A stretch of DNA of 57,887 nt, taken from NCBI GenBank assembly GCA_037178675.1, contig JAYMGJ010000587.1:1-57887 (forward strand), given 5' to 3'. The notes below the pieces were generated by a model. That model saw nothing but the letters and a program-made list of their open reading frames with translations, ran no database searches and was not told the origin of the DNA. The first letter of the stretch is position 1. The number at the start of each line of letters is the position of its first letter. The position numbers were made by a program, and so were the translations under genes. Source of the stretch: Scleroderma bovista. Lineage: Eukaryota; Basidiomycota; Agaricomycetes; Boletales; Sclerodermataceae. Shown one piece after another: positions 11,579 through 22,826 of this stretch.

Positions 11579-12611
11579 ATGTCGGATGCCATCAGGGCTG
11601 CAAGGTGGGCAGCTATGTCCTCAGGTATGTAACTACGACTGGGAACAGTCTTGGCCAAATGACTCAGACTACTATGCAGGCATGTCCTTGTGCGTAATGG
11701 CTGTGGATTTTTGTCTGCTGTTGGGAGACGAATTCAGGCTCATATGGCCGTGAGTCTTCCTGCATCCAGGAATTACCAGCGGCGCGGCTCACCAACATCG
11801 CAGTAATATCCGCTGTTTCAACCGATACGCACTCGTTTATGTCGTAACAAGGTATGCAGGCTTAGCGGCGCAGATGTGAGTCGTGGTTCTATGTCGTTCT
11901 GGGTGTCCGATGCAATCATTGTTCAGCTTCAATATCTACTTTTCCTTGCGGATGGCATCGGGTGTTGTCACCTCACCATTCCTCTGCAGGATGTGGTACA
12001 GATACCAGGCCATTAGTATCCAACTGCTCCTAGCAATGGTGCAGGTTTGCCTAATGCACAGGGGTGGGTGTTTCTTTTGATAATTACTCAATGGCCGACG
12101 GGCAGATGAATGATGTAGTTTACGCGCTATTTCTTCGAAATTGCGCGATACTGTGCCTTTTAATCCTGCTTTGGACTGGTCAGTTGTGGTCCATGCTAGT
12201 CAGCGCATGGCTAGTCGTCCCCAATGTGGCACATACCGACACTTGTTATGTCATGAGGGCTCCTACTGCAGGTGTGTACTTTGGGTCAGTAGTCTCTGAC
12301 TTCCGATCGTGGTACCATGTTCTAACGCAGAGTATCAATTGAAAGGGCAACGACTATGACCATGAACTTGATCGTTCTTTTCATGATTTCCTGGAGATAC
12401 CTCAATTTACCAGTAGAGTGGATCCGCAGTGGCCTTGGATATGTCGTCCTCCGAGACTCCACACTCTCTTTGCTAACTATACTAGGTGAGTCCCAAGTCG
12501 TCTCCTATGGTTTACATGCAAGAACTCATGATCATAGCTTGGTCATTGTTGCTGATTCTATGCGTCACTGGCGTGATTGAAACATCTATGAACGGTAATG
12601 TGATATATTAG
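11579..12611 (+). CDS. DUF6533-like multi-pass membrane protein, 7 exons
   Basis: No long frame covers this gene. Exons 11579-11624, 11680-11749, 11804-11851, 11927-12063, 12119-12331, 12414-12485 and 12523-12611 join in frame into 224 residues. The order of blocks fits the DUF6533 family of Agaricomycete membrane proteins of unknown function: LLLGDEFRLIWP (first loop), RCFNRYAL, CRMWYRYQ, then VQVCLMHRVYAL spanning a splice, a hydrophobic segment, CYVMRAPTAGVYFG, and VLRDSTLSLLTIL. Several hydrophobic helices are evident. The sixth intron is only 37 nt, below the usual size here. A further segment at about 12670-12705 (SAMWISVSTLI) looks like the family's last helix, so the 3' end may extend to about 12.75 kb. 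The family call is from remembered pattern. Confidence 0.65.
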
Positions 12612-14203
12612 TACGGTTTCATCGGTCTCCCGATTATGCTTATTCTGACACAACCTAGTTGGTTATTTAGCGCGATGTGGATATCAGTCAGTACTTTGAT
12701 CATATCGGAATGGGATTGTTCTGACATATTTGTAGCTGGGCAGGCTAATCATCAATCAGTGGAAAGTTGCTGAGGCGGAAAGTGATAGTTGTGAGGAATT
12801 AACGACCGAAATTGGCATTGGGAGCTCGGGTACGTGTGACAGTGATACCCACGCTGTCGACCCCACTGGTGCATTCGTGCAAATGGTTCCCCTGGAAGCT
12901 AATCACAGCAGCGTAGTTTAGTGGCCCTCCCCGATGCCTCTTCCCTCAATTTATGAGGTGAATGGCAGTCGTTCATGTTTGACACTTCTGCATCGTAAAA
13001 AATGGATACGGCCATTCCGAAGCAACTTGGTTCATCTAGGACATTGCATGTTGTCGCAACAATTTATGTACTTTCACCCAGGTTAATTCCTTCAAACCAT
13101 GCATAAAGCAGGACGTCTGCACCGATTTCAACGTTGAGTCTTTGCGACTGTTATTACCGTCAACCAAATTTCAAAATCTGACAACTAGATGGAAGATATT
13201 TCTTGGGCTTGGACACAAAAATATAGCATACAGGATGTATCTACCATGGGAAACAACCATACTGCTATTTACTCCACATCCAGTTCCAAATATGTGTGCC
13301 ACCACTATAGTGGAACAGTGAACACAGAACGGTCTTTAAGTTGGTGAGCAAAAGCAAGCGGCGCGTTTTTTTTTCAGACGCCTAACTTGGGATCCTGGTG
13401 GCGGACATATAGTTTGTGCTCACTTTGGGTTGGTGGGTGCACGATCGTGGATCACCGAGGCTTGTTCGCGGATCTCGACGACCCTGGCCGCAGTACGCCA
13501 CCGTGGTTCGGGTGGACGAATGGACACTACTCGATATGCGTCCCTTGTGGGCGGTCGTTGTGTTATGACACTGAAAAGTAGCGGATGACACGAAAGGACG
13601 TACCGGCCTACATAGTAGCGTATGCACCGCATAGGTTGGCCACACCAGGGCGAATTGAATCCTCCGCCCCATCGTCATCAGCAAAGAAATGATACTTTCA
13701 GCGTGTTTATGTGGTCGAGTCCTGACTCCTGGGGACTAGCCTCCGCTAGGCAGAGCTACCGAAGGCATAGTCGTTCCTTCAAAAGGCTCAGTGGGACTAA
13801 TGATCGACTCATCTGAGTCAATACTGCTTGTTAATATGGCGTCAGAGAGGAAGACCTACTGATCAACTTAGCAAAGGGCGAGCTCGTTGAGTTGCGCCAA
13901 GTCGCTGCCTGACGGTGTCTTGGCTTGGAGTGGTCGTACGTTGGATCTATGGACCTCGGCCAGCTGCAAGGGTGATGGCAAGTGTTGACTAAATACAGTC
14001 TTACACGTTTGGGACTGGTAACCTATTGAACAGACCACTTCTTCGAAGGATTTCTTCAACGAAGCGTCCTTTAAACAGGACCTCAGCATTTGAGAGAGAA
14101 GTAGCTCTTAATCCAAGCTCTCAGTCGTTGTCGGGTCAATATGGATCACCCCAAGTCATCAAAAGCAATTCCTGGACATTTCAAGGGACCAACAGAGAGC
14201 GAG
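12612..14203. other. Gap with no recognisable gene
   Basis: It may contain the last exon of the preceding membrane-protein gene near 12.67-12.75 kb. Beyond that only short frames occur (about 60-100 codons on both strands at 13.38-14.09 kb), with no recognised family. A T-run lies at about 13366-13375. Confidence 0.35.
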
Positions 14204-15958
14204 ATGGCGCGTCCATCGAAGCGATCTCCCTTAAGCACGATCGTCATAAAGCTAGGTCAGTCAGTCCTTGTCCGTAGGAGATGTTGTTGACCTCGTCGTG
14301 CAGGTACATCATCCATTGTCCATGAAGAAACACACCAGCCTCTACTTTCAATTTTGTCGTCTGTTGTCGAGACTGTGGTAAACCTGAGAAGCCAGGGTCA
14401 TAAAGTTGTCCTTGTCAGTTCTGGAGCGATCGGGGTCGGCCTGCGCACGATGAATATCCCCCAACGGCCAAAGAGTCTATCGAAAAAACAGGCATGTTTC
14501 CATCCATTAAACAACTATTACATTCTAATCTCGGGCTTGTGTCTAGGCTCTCTCTGCCATCGGGCAGGGTCGACTGATCGCGCTTTGGGACAATCTCTTT
14601 GGGCAGTTCGATCAACGGACAGCGCAGATACTGCTGACAAGGGGCGATATCTCTGATGTGCGATGCCCTCTGAGTGATCGGTGCAGCCACCTTGACCGCG
14701 ATTAGCGCACCAGGTATCTGAATGCTGTTAACACCCTCAAAGAGTTATTGTCGATGGGTATTGTGCCGATCGTCAACGAAAACGATACCATCTCAGTCAG
14801 CGTATGTATTCGAAGACAGCTTCGTCCATATCAGCTTTCTGATTTGCTGTACAGGAAATCAAGTTTGGCGACAATGATACGCTGTCTGCGATAACGTCCT
14901 CCATGATCCATGCCGACTATCTGTTTTTGCTCACTGACGTGGACGGACTGTATACGGCGAATCCTCGAAAAGATCCAGCAGCGAGAAAAATCGATGTCGT
15001 TACGTCTGTAGCCGACATCCGAGCTCAGGGTGAGTGCCCTATGTGATCCTACAATGCTGCGACGTGACGTGGCATAGTTAGCATTTCTACGCTGGGGTCT
15101 AGTCTAGGTACAGGTGGTATGGAAACGAAACTCATCGCTGCAGAAATCGCAACGGGCGCAGGCGTCACCACTGTCATAACATCTAGTAAAATGCCATCGA
15201 TGATCATCGACATCATCAACTACTATACCACTCTACGACTTTCGTCCCGGCCTTCATCAGGACACTCAAGTCCAGTTCCGAAACTGCAAAATATCGATCT
15301 AGCACACGTGAACGCTTCCCTGAGTTTAAGAAGACCTCCCCATACGGTTTTCAAGCCTTCTGCCGTACCCATACGTGATCTGAAAGCATGGACGAGTCAT
15401 ACACTTTACCCTGCTGGTGGCGTGATCATTGATTCTGGAGCGCATGCGGTATTGTCCCGTAGGGAGTCTGGTGGACGGCTACTTCCAGTTGGGGTTCTCG
15501 GTGTCCGCGGATCGTTTGCGTCTGGTCAGGCTGTTCGCATACTAATTCGGTGTTCCCCCGAAGGGACCAGTATCGACCAAGGTGAAAGCAACCCATCGCA
15601 GTCATCCGATGCGCATGAAAATGCATCCACATTATCGCGGTCAAGCTCGTCGTCGTCGTTGCTCGATGACCTTGAGTCCGATACACACACCATCGTGGAC
15701 GACGATGCGGGTCATGTGGTGGAGGAGAGTGATTCGTGGGAAATCAAAGAGGTTGGAAGGGGTCTTGCCAATTACAACTCAGTGCAGATATCTCGAGTGA
15801 AAGGGTTGAACAGGTATGTCATTTTCGTGACGCTCCAATTCCATCCCGCCGACAGTCTGCGTTGCAGTTCTCGCATTGCCCAGGTTCTTGGATATGCTGA
15901 TACTGAGTATGTTGTGGAGAATATCACCATCAGGCCTCCACGGGCTGTGGCTGTGTAG
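14204..15958 (+). CDS. PRO1: Glutamate 5-kinase with C-terminal PUA domain
   Basis: Glutamate 5-kinase phosphorylates glutamate on the gamma-carboxyl with ATP, the first step of proline synthesis. Seven exons join in frame to 482 residues: 14204-14255, 14304-14491, 14547-14657, 14706-14801, 14855-15029, 15078-15813 and 15868-15958. The kinase domain shows [60 protein letters not shown] and [10 protein letters not shown], then GTGGMETKL. The C-terminal part has the PUA-type segment with [20 protein letters not shown] and, at the end, [13 protein letters not shown], as in fungal enzymes. The intron after Lys-Lys-Gln uses a GC donor (CAG|GCATGT). The last intron is 54 nt with no stop in frame, so its retention would add 18 residues. 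Confidence 0.93.
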
Positions 15959-16088
15959 ATTATTGTATATGATTGCCGGAATTTTTTTCGCGAGAGACCG
16001 GGCCAGCTCACCTCTCCTCATCGTTACCTCTCTGCCTCTCCAAATCTGCACCTTACTTTATGTTCTGAATCTTTTCGCATTGTAAATT

Positions 16089-17404
16089 ATGTACCACGGA
16101 AACTCGATCAGGATCATGGCGGGTCAGCTTCTCCTAAGCAAGACTTGGGGCATCCACTGACTTGACAGGCAGGCAACAGCCACCCAGAGCTCGCCCAGAG
16201 TGTAGCCGAACGGTCGGTGACACCCTGCGATGGACTTAGCTTGTTCTCCATTGACACCTACTTTTCAGGCTCGGAGTGCCCCTCACGCCATGCATGCCCA
16301 AAAAGTTCTCGAACGGCGAGATCAACGTCAAAATCGCGGAGTCAATCCGAGAAGAAGATGTCTTCATTATCCAGTCTGGATGCAAAGACGCCAATGACAG
16401 TCTCATGGAACTTCTCATCCTCATATCCGCATGCAAAACAGCTTCTGCCCGCCGCATCACCGCCGTTATACCGTGCTTCCCCTATGCACGTATGGACAAG
16501 AAGGACAAATCGCGTGCGCCTATCACTGCGAAGCTCGTTGCCAATATGCTGGTCTGCGCCGGATGCGACCACATCATTACTATGGACCTACACGCTAGCC
16601 AAATACAAGGGTTCTTCGACATACCCGTAGACAACCTCTTCTCGGAGCCCTTGATCCTCACCTACATCAAGCGCATCGACGGATGGCAGAACAGCATTGT
16701 CGTCAGCCCAGACGCGGGTGGTGCAAAGAGGTTCGTCTGTCGACGCAACGGTTCCCCCATCTGAGCGGCCCCGTCTCCAGAGTCACTACCATTGCAGACA
16801 AGCTTGGCGTCGAGTTTGCACTGATTCATAGGAAACGGGATAGAAAGTCCGAGAATGCGCCCGAGCGGATGGAGCTATTGGTTGGTGACGTCCGAGATAA
16901 GGTATGCTTCGCTGGAAGTGCTATTTCATCATCGTTGGACCATCTGCTTCGTTAGGTGGCCATTCTTGTGGACGACATGATTGATTCTGGTAATACGCTC
17001 ATGCTGGCAGCACGAACGTTGCATGAAAAAGGCGCCAAAGCCATCCACGCTTTGATCTCACACGGTTCGTTATTAGATGGCTGATGCCCGGCAGAGCATC
17101 TACTGACGTGCCGACAGGTTTGTTTGCTGAAGCTAACATGGCTGCTTTGCAGGAACTACCCATAGAAGAGCTTGTGGTAAGTTGCCCTGAGTGGCGTCAC
17201 AGCCACAATCATCGCAGACTGGCTTTACCTTCACAGGTCACGAACACAATTCCTCAAAGGGCACACAAAGAGCAGTGCCCAAAACTGAAGACCATCGATA
17301 TCAGCGCTACCATTGCAGAAAGTATACGGCGTACCCATAATGGTGAAAGTATCAGTCTCCTTTTCGGTGATTGGGCAGTTGCTAGGGGTTTGGATATGGT
17401 CTAG
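16089..17404 (+). CDS. PRS: Ribose-phosphate diphosphokinase (PRPP synthetase)
   Basis: It makes phosphoribosyl pyrophosphate from ribose 5-phosphate and ATP, feeding purine, pyrimidine, histidine and tryptophan synthesis. Seven exons (16089-16122, 16173-16212, 16269-16730, 16781-16901, 16956-17064, 17118-17176 and 17237-17404) give 330 residues, normal for the family. Visible motifs are GNSHPELAQ at the N-terminus, [10 protein letters not shown], the ATP-site block [35 protein letters not shown], and the PRPP-binding loop [11 protein letters not shown]. The first two exons are tiny (34 and 40 nt) and were placed by matching the conserved N-terminus. The gene follows PRO1 on the same strand. 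Yeast has five PRS paralogues; which one this matches cannot be told from sequence alone. Confidence 0.93.
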
Positions 17405-18246
17405 TAAGTAAAAATACAACTGCATAGGACATTGGATTTGCTGTACATGTATCCGGGAAATAGATGCAGTTGTGCACTGCGCCCTAGACTTTCCAGGATT
17501 AGCTGCTTGGTCATGAAGCTTAGATTTGTAGCAACACTCAAGAAGGAACCCAACTGCTGTGCGATCAGAAATTCCAGAAGCCAAGTGTCGTGCAGTGGCT
17601 ACACTGATGTCATACCACCTGCCCAGTGGGACCGAACTCGCCCTCACGACGATCAGTTTGCACATCGGCAGACACCATTTACCGAAACGCCCAAACGATA
17701 TTTGACCTTGGTCCCGCGGAAAAAAGGGCTCCGTGCTCACTGGGAGTATCCGGAACAGGCCAACTTGTCGCGGTACACCGAGGATCACAAGAGCCGCCCA
17801 TGGATAGTAGCCAGACACGAAGTGCGAAACCGTCCATCCAGACCTACCTCTGGAATAAAGGTATTCGTGGATGAAATATATCTGCGTGAAAAACCTGGTT
17901 GGGAGGTACCTAGTTGCACAGTGCGTGTTACAGCTCTAGTATCTGTGACATGTGGCCCATTGTGACATGACGAAGTAAAGTTCCGCTCGCATAAACGGTA
18001 CTTCATAATAGGAGTAGTCTGACATTTTGCGTACCCGGAGACCAATGATTCCATTTTCGATTAGTCAAGAGCTTTTGTCCGAAAGCCCATTAAAGCCATG
18101 TTCGACACCCTCTTCGTTGTCATGCGTAAACGGAAGGTAATATACACCGAAGGACAGCGATGATGGGACAGAAAAGGACAACGAATCAATCAGGTGAGCT
18201 AGGATAGTGCGTTAATAACACGACCTTGCGCACTATTGCAAACAAC
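17405..18246. other. Gap with overlapping opposite-strand ORFs, likely noise
   Basis: A minus-strand frame (17231-17818, 195 codons) and a plus-strand frame (17432-17965, 177 codons) overlap. Neither has a recognisable domain, and the minus one runs antisense into the last PRS exon. I treat both as unproven. Confidence 0.3.
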
Positions 18247-19324
18247 TTACTGTTGCGGTGTTCTCCAGCCTTCGTCCAGGGCGTCTTCAACAAGGAAGTC
18301 GTACCAAAACCTGGCAATCGGAGCGGTGCTAAGGTGCCAAAGGGCATGGGCATCCAGGATACGATAAACTGGCGGGAAGTCGAACAGTTCCAGCGCGGTA
18401 GCTGCGGTCGTCAACGCAACAAACACGCCTGCTTTGTATGCATATGATGGGCGGTATGATTTCGGTGCATATGGAAACCTTTTCAGGAAAGAGGCCGGTC
18501 GCGGAAGAGAATATAAAAGCCATAGCAAATTATGCATAACACCAAGAGCAAGGTTGAACGTCATGTTATACGAGTAGTCGAACCTGGGAAGGATACTCAA
18601 GTATGTGACGTGTGCTATGTACACGACAATACACAGAATAGCCCACGCCATGGAGAGACTAGGTCGCAGACCGTTGTTGAACTTGGAAGTGTTCCAGTTG
18701 GACGTTACCCGAGGGTACAAGTGGAGCATGCGGGTAACCGCGAGGTACAGTGCATACATGATTGCCAATGCTGCTGAGAAATAGTCTAGTTTCTCGGTTC
18801 GAGGTAAGTCTACGCTGGGATGTGAGACCGACGGACGACGGAAACCATACCATCGCACCTCTAGTATGAAATACAGCCGACCATATCCAGGCGTTGATGC
18901 TGACATATGCCCACACCAAGTAATACAATCGCATGGGATGTCCTACGGGAACTCCGTGGCGAATCTGACGAGCGCCTTGGATATGAGACCACATATTCCA
19001 AAGCGAGAACACGACCGATGCGGGTTCTTGAATGCCCATGAAACGCCAAAAGGGCCATTTTCCGTAGTACTGCTGGATATCCTTGCCAGACTGGACTGCA
19101 TTATCTGTCAGCATGTGCATGCAGTTGTATTTACAATCGTCGACGCATGTCCAACGCGTGAGCCGAAGGTCGACAGGGAGTGTCGTCCAGGGGTGACAGC
19201 GGTTGCCAGCACAAGTTGAGATACAGTTTCGAAATTCGGGAGACCTGTCCCCCGACGAGGCGATTGCAAGTGTCGCCAGAAAGGCTACTAGAATACACGC
19301 GTGATAGACAAAAGGTCGATGCAT
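18247..19324 (-). CDS. PER1: PER1-like GPI-anchor lipid remodelling protein
   Basis: Per1 (PGAP3 in animals) is an ER membrane protein that removes the sn-2 acyl chain from GPI anchors during lipid remodelling. Two exons, 19324-18859 and 18809-18247, with one 49 nt intron, give 342 residues (yeast Per1 is about 357). The N-terminus is a signal peptide (HACILVAFLATLAIASS) followed by a Cys-rich lumenal part with CISTC, RWTCVDDCKYNCMH and YYGKWPFWRFMGIQEPASV. The membrane part holds LWNMWSHIQG, INAWIWSAVFHTRD across the splice, LDYFSA, several hydrophobic helices, and FPPVYRILDAHALWHLSTAP near the end. It lies 207 bp head-to-head with the deacetylase gene. Confidence 0.92.
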
Positions 19325-19531
19325 TGGTGAAAGTGCGATGCGGGGAAGTTGAAAGTGGGCGTCTCGGATTATATAATTACCTGGTTAGCGCCTACAGTCA
19401 AGTCCCATCGCAGCGTCCACCCACCTCATTCAAGTTCGCTGGAGAACTCATCCTTTTGGGACCCCTTGGAGGATTTCAAGTCATAGCCTGAATACATATA
19501 TATCTGTCGCCTACGTAGGCGCTTTCTCGAC
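19325..19531. promoter_or_regulatory. Divergent promoter, PER1 / HOS2-like
   Basis: The 207 bp between two outward-facing start codons must hold the promoters of both genes. No specific factor site is claimed. Confidence 0.6.
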
Positions 19532-21486
19532 ATGGTTCGGGCCTCTCAGGCAACCACTTTCTCAGCATCTGCTTATTTCGACGATCGAGGTGCTCATGGC
19601 ACTGCACAACCCATATCAGAACATGTTCATGTAAGTTCACTTCCTGAATGACCCATTCGAAGAAGCTTGAAATGAAGGCAAGCCACATTCGCGTCCAATA
19701 GTTTCCTATTTCTTCCCGAAAGGCGTCGGGGAATTCCACTATGGAGTAGGTACAATCAACATTCCGCCTCTCGGGCGACTGTAACGTCGTATCTGTAGGA
19801 ACGACATCCAATGAAGCCACATAGGCTGACGCTGACCAATGCCTTGGTAATGGGTTATGGGCTGGACAAGCAGATCCACCATATGTACAACCCACGTCCG
19901 GCAACACAGGAAGAGCTCGAAATGTATCATGACCATGATTACGTCGAGTTCCTGTCCCGGTATGTTTCTTGCTTCAGATAACTAAAGTGCCAACTACAAC
20001 TACATTTTAGAGTAACACCAAACAACCAACTTGAGATGCGACATCTCATAGACACCTTCAATTGCGTGGAGGATTGTCCAGTATTCTCTGAGATGTACGA
20101 ATTTTGTCGTATGTACGCGGGTGCCTCATTAGCGGGCGCACGCAAACTGTGTGCGGGTACTTGTGATACTGCGATTAACTGGTCAGGGGGACTTCACCAC
20201 GCAAAGAGAGGCGAGGCAAGTGGTTTCTGCTATGTCAACGACATTGTACTCGCAATATTGGAGCTACTGAGGTTGGTAAATTGATTCCAAAATGTTTTTC
20301 GTATTGATAAGTCATTGCGTGCAGATACCATCCACGAGTGCTTTACATCGACATTGATATACATCACGGTGATGGTGTCGAGCTTGCGTTCTATCATTCG
20401 AATCGGGTGATGACCGTCTCATTCCACAAGTACACTGGTGAATTTTTCCCGGGAACTGGAAAACTGGATGACAACGGCGCCAACCTGGGCAAACACTTTT
20501 GCTTGAATGTCCCTTTGCAGGATGGTGTTGACGACGAAATGTACCTGACAGTGTTCAAAACTGTCATCGAGGATACGGTAACTGCCTTCCGTCCGACCTC
20601 CATTGTCCTACAATGTGGTGCAGACTCCCTGGGATGTGATCGATTAGGAGCCTTCAACCTTTCCATTGCTGCGCATGGGGAATGCGTGAACTTCGTGCGG
20701 AAGTTCAACGTTCCCCTACTGGTACTCGGTGGTGGTGGCTATACGATCAAAAACGTCAGCAGATGCTGGACCTATGAAACTGCTGTCCTTGTAGGGGCTG
20801 ATATTCCAGACGAGCTCCCGGCGACGGTGTATGACCCTTTCTTCCGCGACTCACAGTGGAAACTTCATCCGCCATTGACCGGTAGAGTCGAGAACCAAAA
20901 CTCTCCTGCGTCGTTGCAGAAAATCACCATCAGCATCCGGAACAAACTCAGATATTTGCAGGGTGCTCCCAGCGTCGCCATGCAAGAAATACCACCGGAT
21001 CTAGAAGGTCTTCTCGCTGACGAAGATAAGAACCCAGAAGAGAAGGATGAAGAACGGGGTACTGCGTTCGCTGGGGAAGGCAGGATCGATAGATCTATGG
21101 CAAGGAACGAGTACTTCGACGGGGATAACGACGTCGATCAAGACGATGTTCCAACGTTGTCTTGTGCGAGGCGTTCCGTGCGTAGACCACGAGGAAGTGG
21201 CAGACGTGCACGCGGCCGGGGCAGGGGCAGGGCAAGTGGAGCAAATTTAAATGGAAGGGATCATGATGGTGAAGACATGGAAGAATCAGGGGTGCCTTCG
21301 ACAGCGAAGCCCCCGAAGACGAGAAATAGAACGAGGTCTCGTGCAAAGCCTCGCGGCAGGGTTGCTGAGAAGGACAAGGATATGGAGGATATGGATGTCG
21401 ACAATGTTGATGGTGGTGGGGAACCCGAGTCTGGATTGGAACCCATGACACCAGTTGATGTTGATATAGTAGATCTAGCCGTGTAA
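19532..21486 (+). CDS. HOS2: Class I histone deacetylase, HOS2/HDAC3 type
   Basis: A zinc-dependent lysine deacetylase acting on histones in a nuclear corepressor complex. Exons 19532-19634, 19702-19745, 19799-19959, 20011-20271 and 20325-21486 give 576 residues. Motifs are [36 protein letters not shown] (paired catalytic histidines), [13 protein letters not shown] (zinc ligands), [14 protein letters not shown] (second zinc Asp) and [14 protein letters not shown] (catalytic Tyr), so it should be active. [15 protein letters not shown] resembles the HDAC3/HOS2 tail rather than RPD3. After it comes a long low-complexity tail: R/G-rich with [10 protein letters not shown], then acidic. The first donor is ambiguous: GTAAGT at 19631 is the better consensus but breaks the frame, while GTTCAC at 19635 keeps it. 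Confidence 0.92.
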
Positions 21487-22826
21487 TGTATACGGGGCCA
21501 GCTTCGTCGATCTGTTTTAGGGGCATCTGGGATGATGGGTGATTTCGCAACCAAACTAGTTCGAGGGCAGCAGTACAACTATATGCATCAATAGATGCAG
21601 CATCATGCTCGTTCGCTTAAGATCGACTCCCGATGTGACGAAAGATGCAAATTTCACCGCCTGGACTCCTCAAAGCGGTGGTGTCCATACAACGTACGTG
21701 ATGTTCAATGTCGGCGCCAAATCAATAGGCTTCCGACAAGATCGAAATTATTGCATATTTCATACAGTGGTGGATTATGAACGTACACGAGGCAGGAGCA
21801 AACAATCTCCATCCAGAGTTACCGTATACGTGCGTCCAGTTGTGACCAATGCGGTTTGTAAAGTTTACAGCCCATCATGAATTAATACCAACATGAGGCA
21901 GCAGTATGGGATGCCCTTCTCACGCGGTTCCTGTGTATGCCGGCCGTGTGCAGCTGAGAATCTGCTGACACATCGGTCAGTTGACGCCAGCCTTCCTGGA
22001 GTCGTCTTTCACGACGTACTACCGCTGAAAGATTATAGGGGCGACACATACCAAACCTAAGTACTTACCAATAGACATTGTAGCATTCGAATTTCCGGAT
22101 GTGTAGGTTCGACTAGTGCTCCAGAAAGAGGAAGCAATGTCTTCATTACAGTTGGCATTGTTATTTTTTGTGAATTTATAAAAAGTGAGAACATCTTGCT
22201 GAGAAAAGGATAGTGAAACATCCATTAATGTTGCAGCTTCCTTACTGGAATACCTGTTACTTACATAGTCGGAGCACTGGAAACCCCAAAAATATTGCCT
22301 ATACAAATGTTTCCTCATCTCATTCTTGCTAAAGGTGGCAGGTAGTGGATTTCCAGTGGTGGTCATGGTCATTGTGTTGGTTGTTGTCGTCGTTTTCATT
22401 CGTATTCAAATTCAACCGATGCTCAAGCACACCAATGGCACGCGAGTCATGATATCTACAGATGTCAGAATGATTTACCAACTTGGAGGTTGCACGCCTT
22501 GTAAGTTTCTTTGTTCCGATGCCGCACGACTTCCAGGTCTCATCCGACCCTGGGAAAGGGAGGAGACGGAAGGGTAGGCGAAGAAACAAGAACAAGATGA
22601 AGCCAGTGTATGGCTCACCATAATGTCCAATGATTTCCCTTGGAAAGAACTGTCAAGGCAGCTGCTCTACGATTAATAGGGGACTAAAGTATGGTTCTCG
22701 CCGATGCGGCCCGGAAGTAACTCAGGAGTCACAGCACAAGGCTTATTCAGAATATGCATGGATGTATAGCCAGCGAAATACCTTCTTCTGGACCCAAAGT
22801 AGACATGCGGAGTGCTTTCTAGGGCT
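21487..22826. other. Convergent gap, two small unrecognised frames
   Basis: A plus-strand frame from ATG 21605 (to 21880) and a minus-strand frame 22019-22399 of 126 codons are the only sizeable ones. The minus frame begins with a Thr/Met-rich repeat made of ATG/ACC/ACA codons. Neither resembles a family I know. It separates two convergent conserved genes. Confidence 0.3.

Noticed and set aside
11326..11658. 110-codon minus-strand frame
   Set aside because: It overlaps the first exon of the DUF6533-like gene antisense and has no family resemblance.
15119..15958. Separate gene from the open frame over the PRO1 3' half
   Set aside because: It is the sixth and seventh PRO1 exons plus an in-frame 54 nt intron; upstream exons join in phase.
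17231..17818. 195-codon minus-strand frame
   Set aside because: It overlaps the last PRS exon antisense, has no domain, and competes with a 177-codon plus frame; likely chance.
21595..21880. Small plus-strand gene after the deacetylase
   Set aside because: A donor-like GTACGT is present, but no acceptor gave a sensible continuation and no family was recognised.
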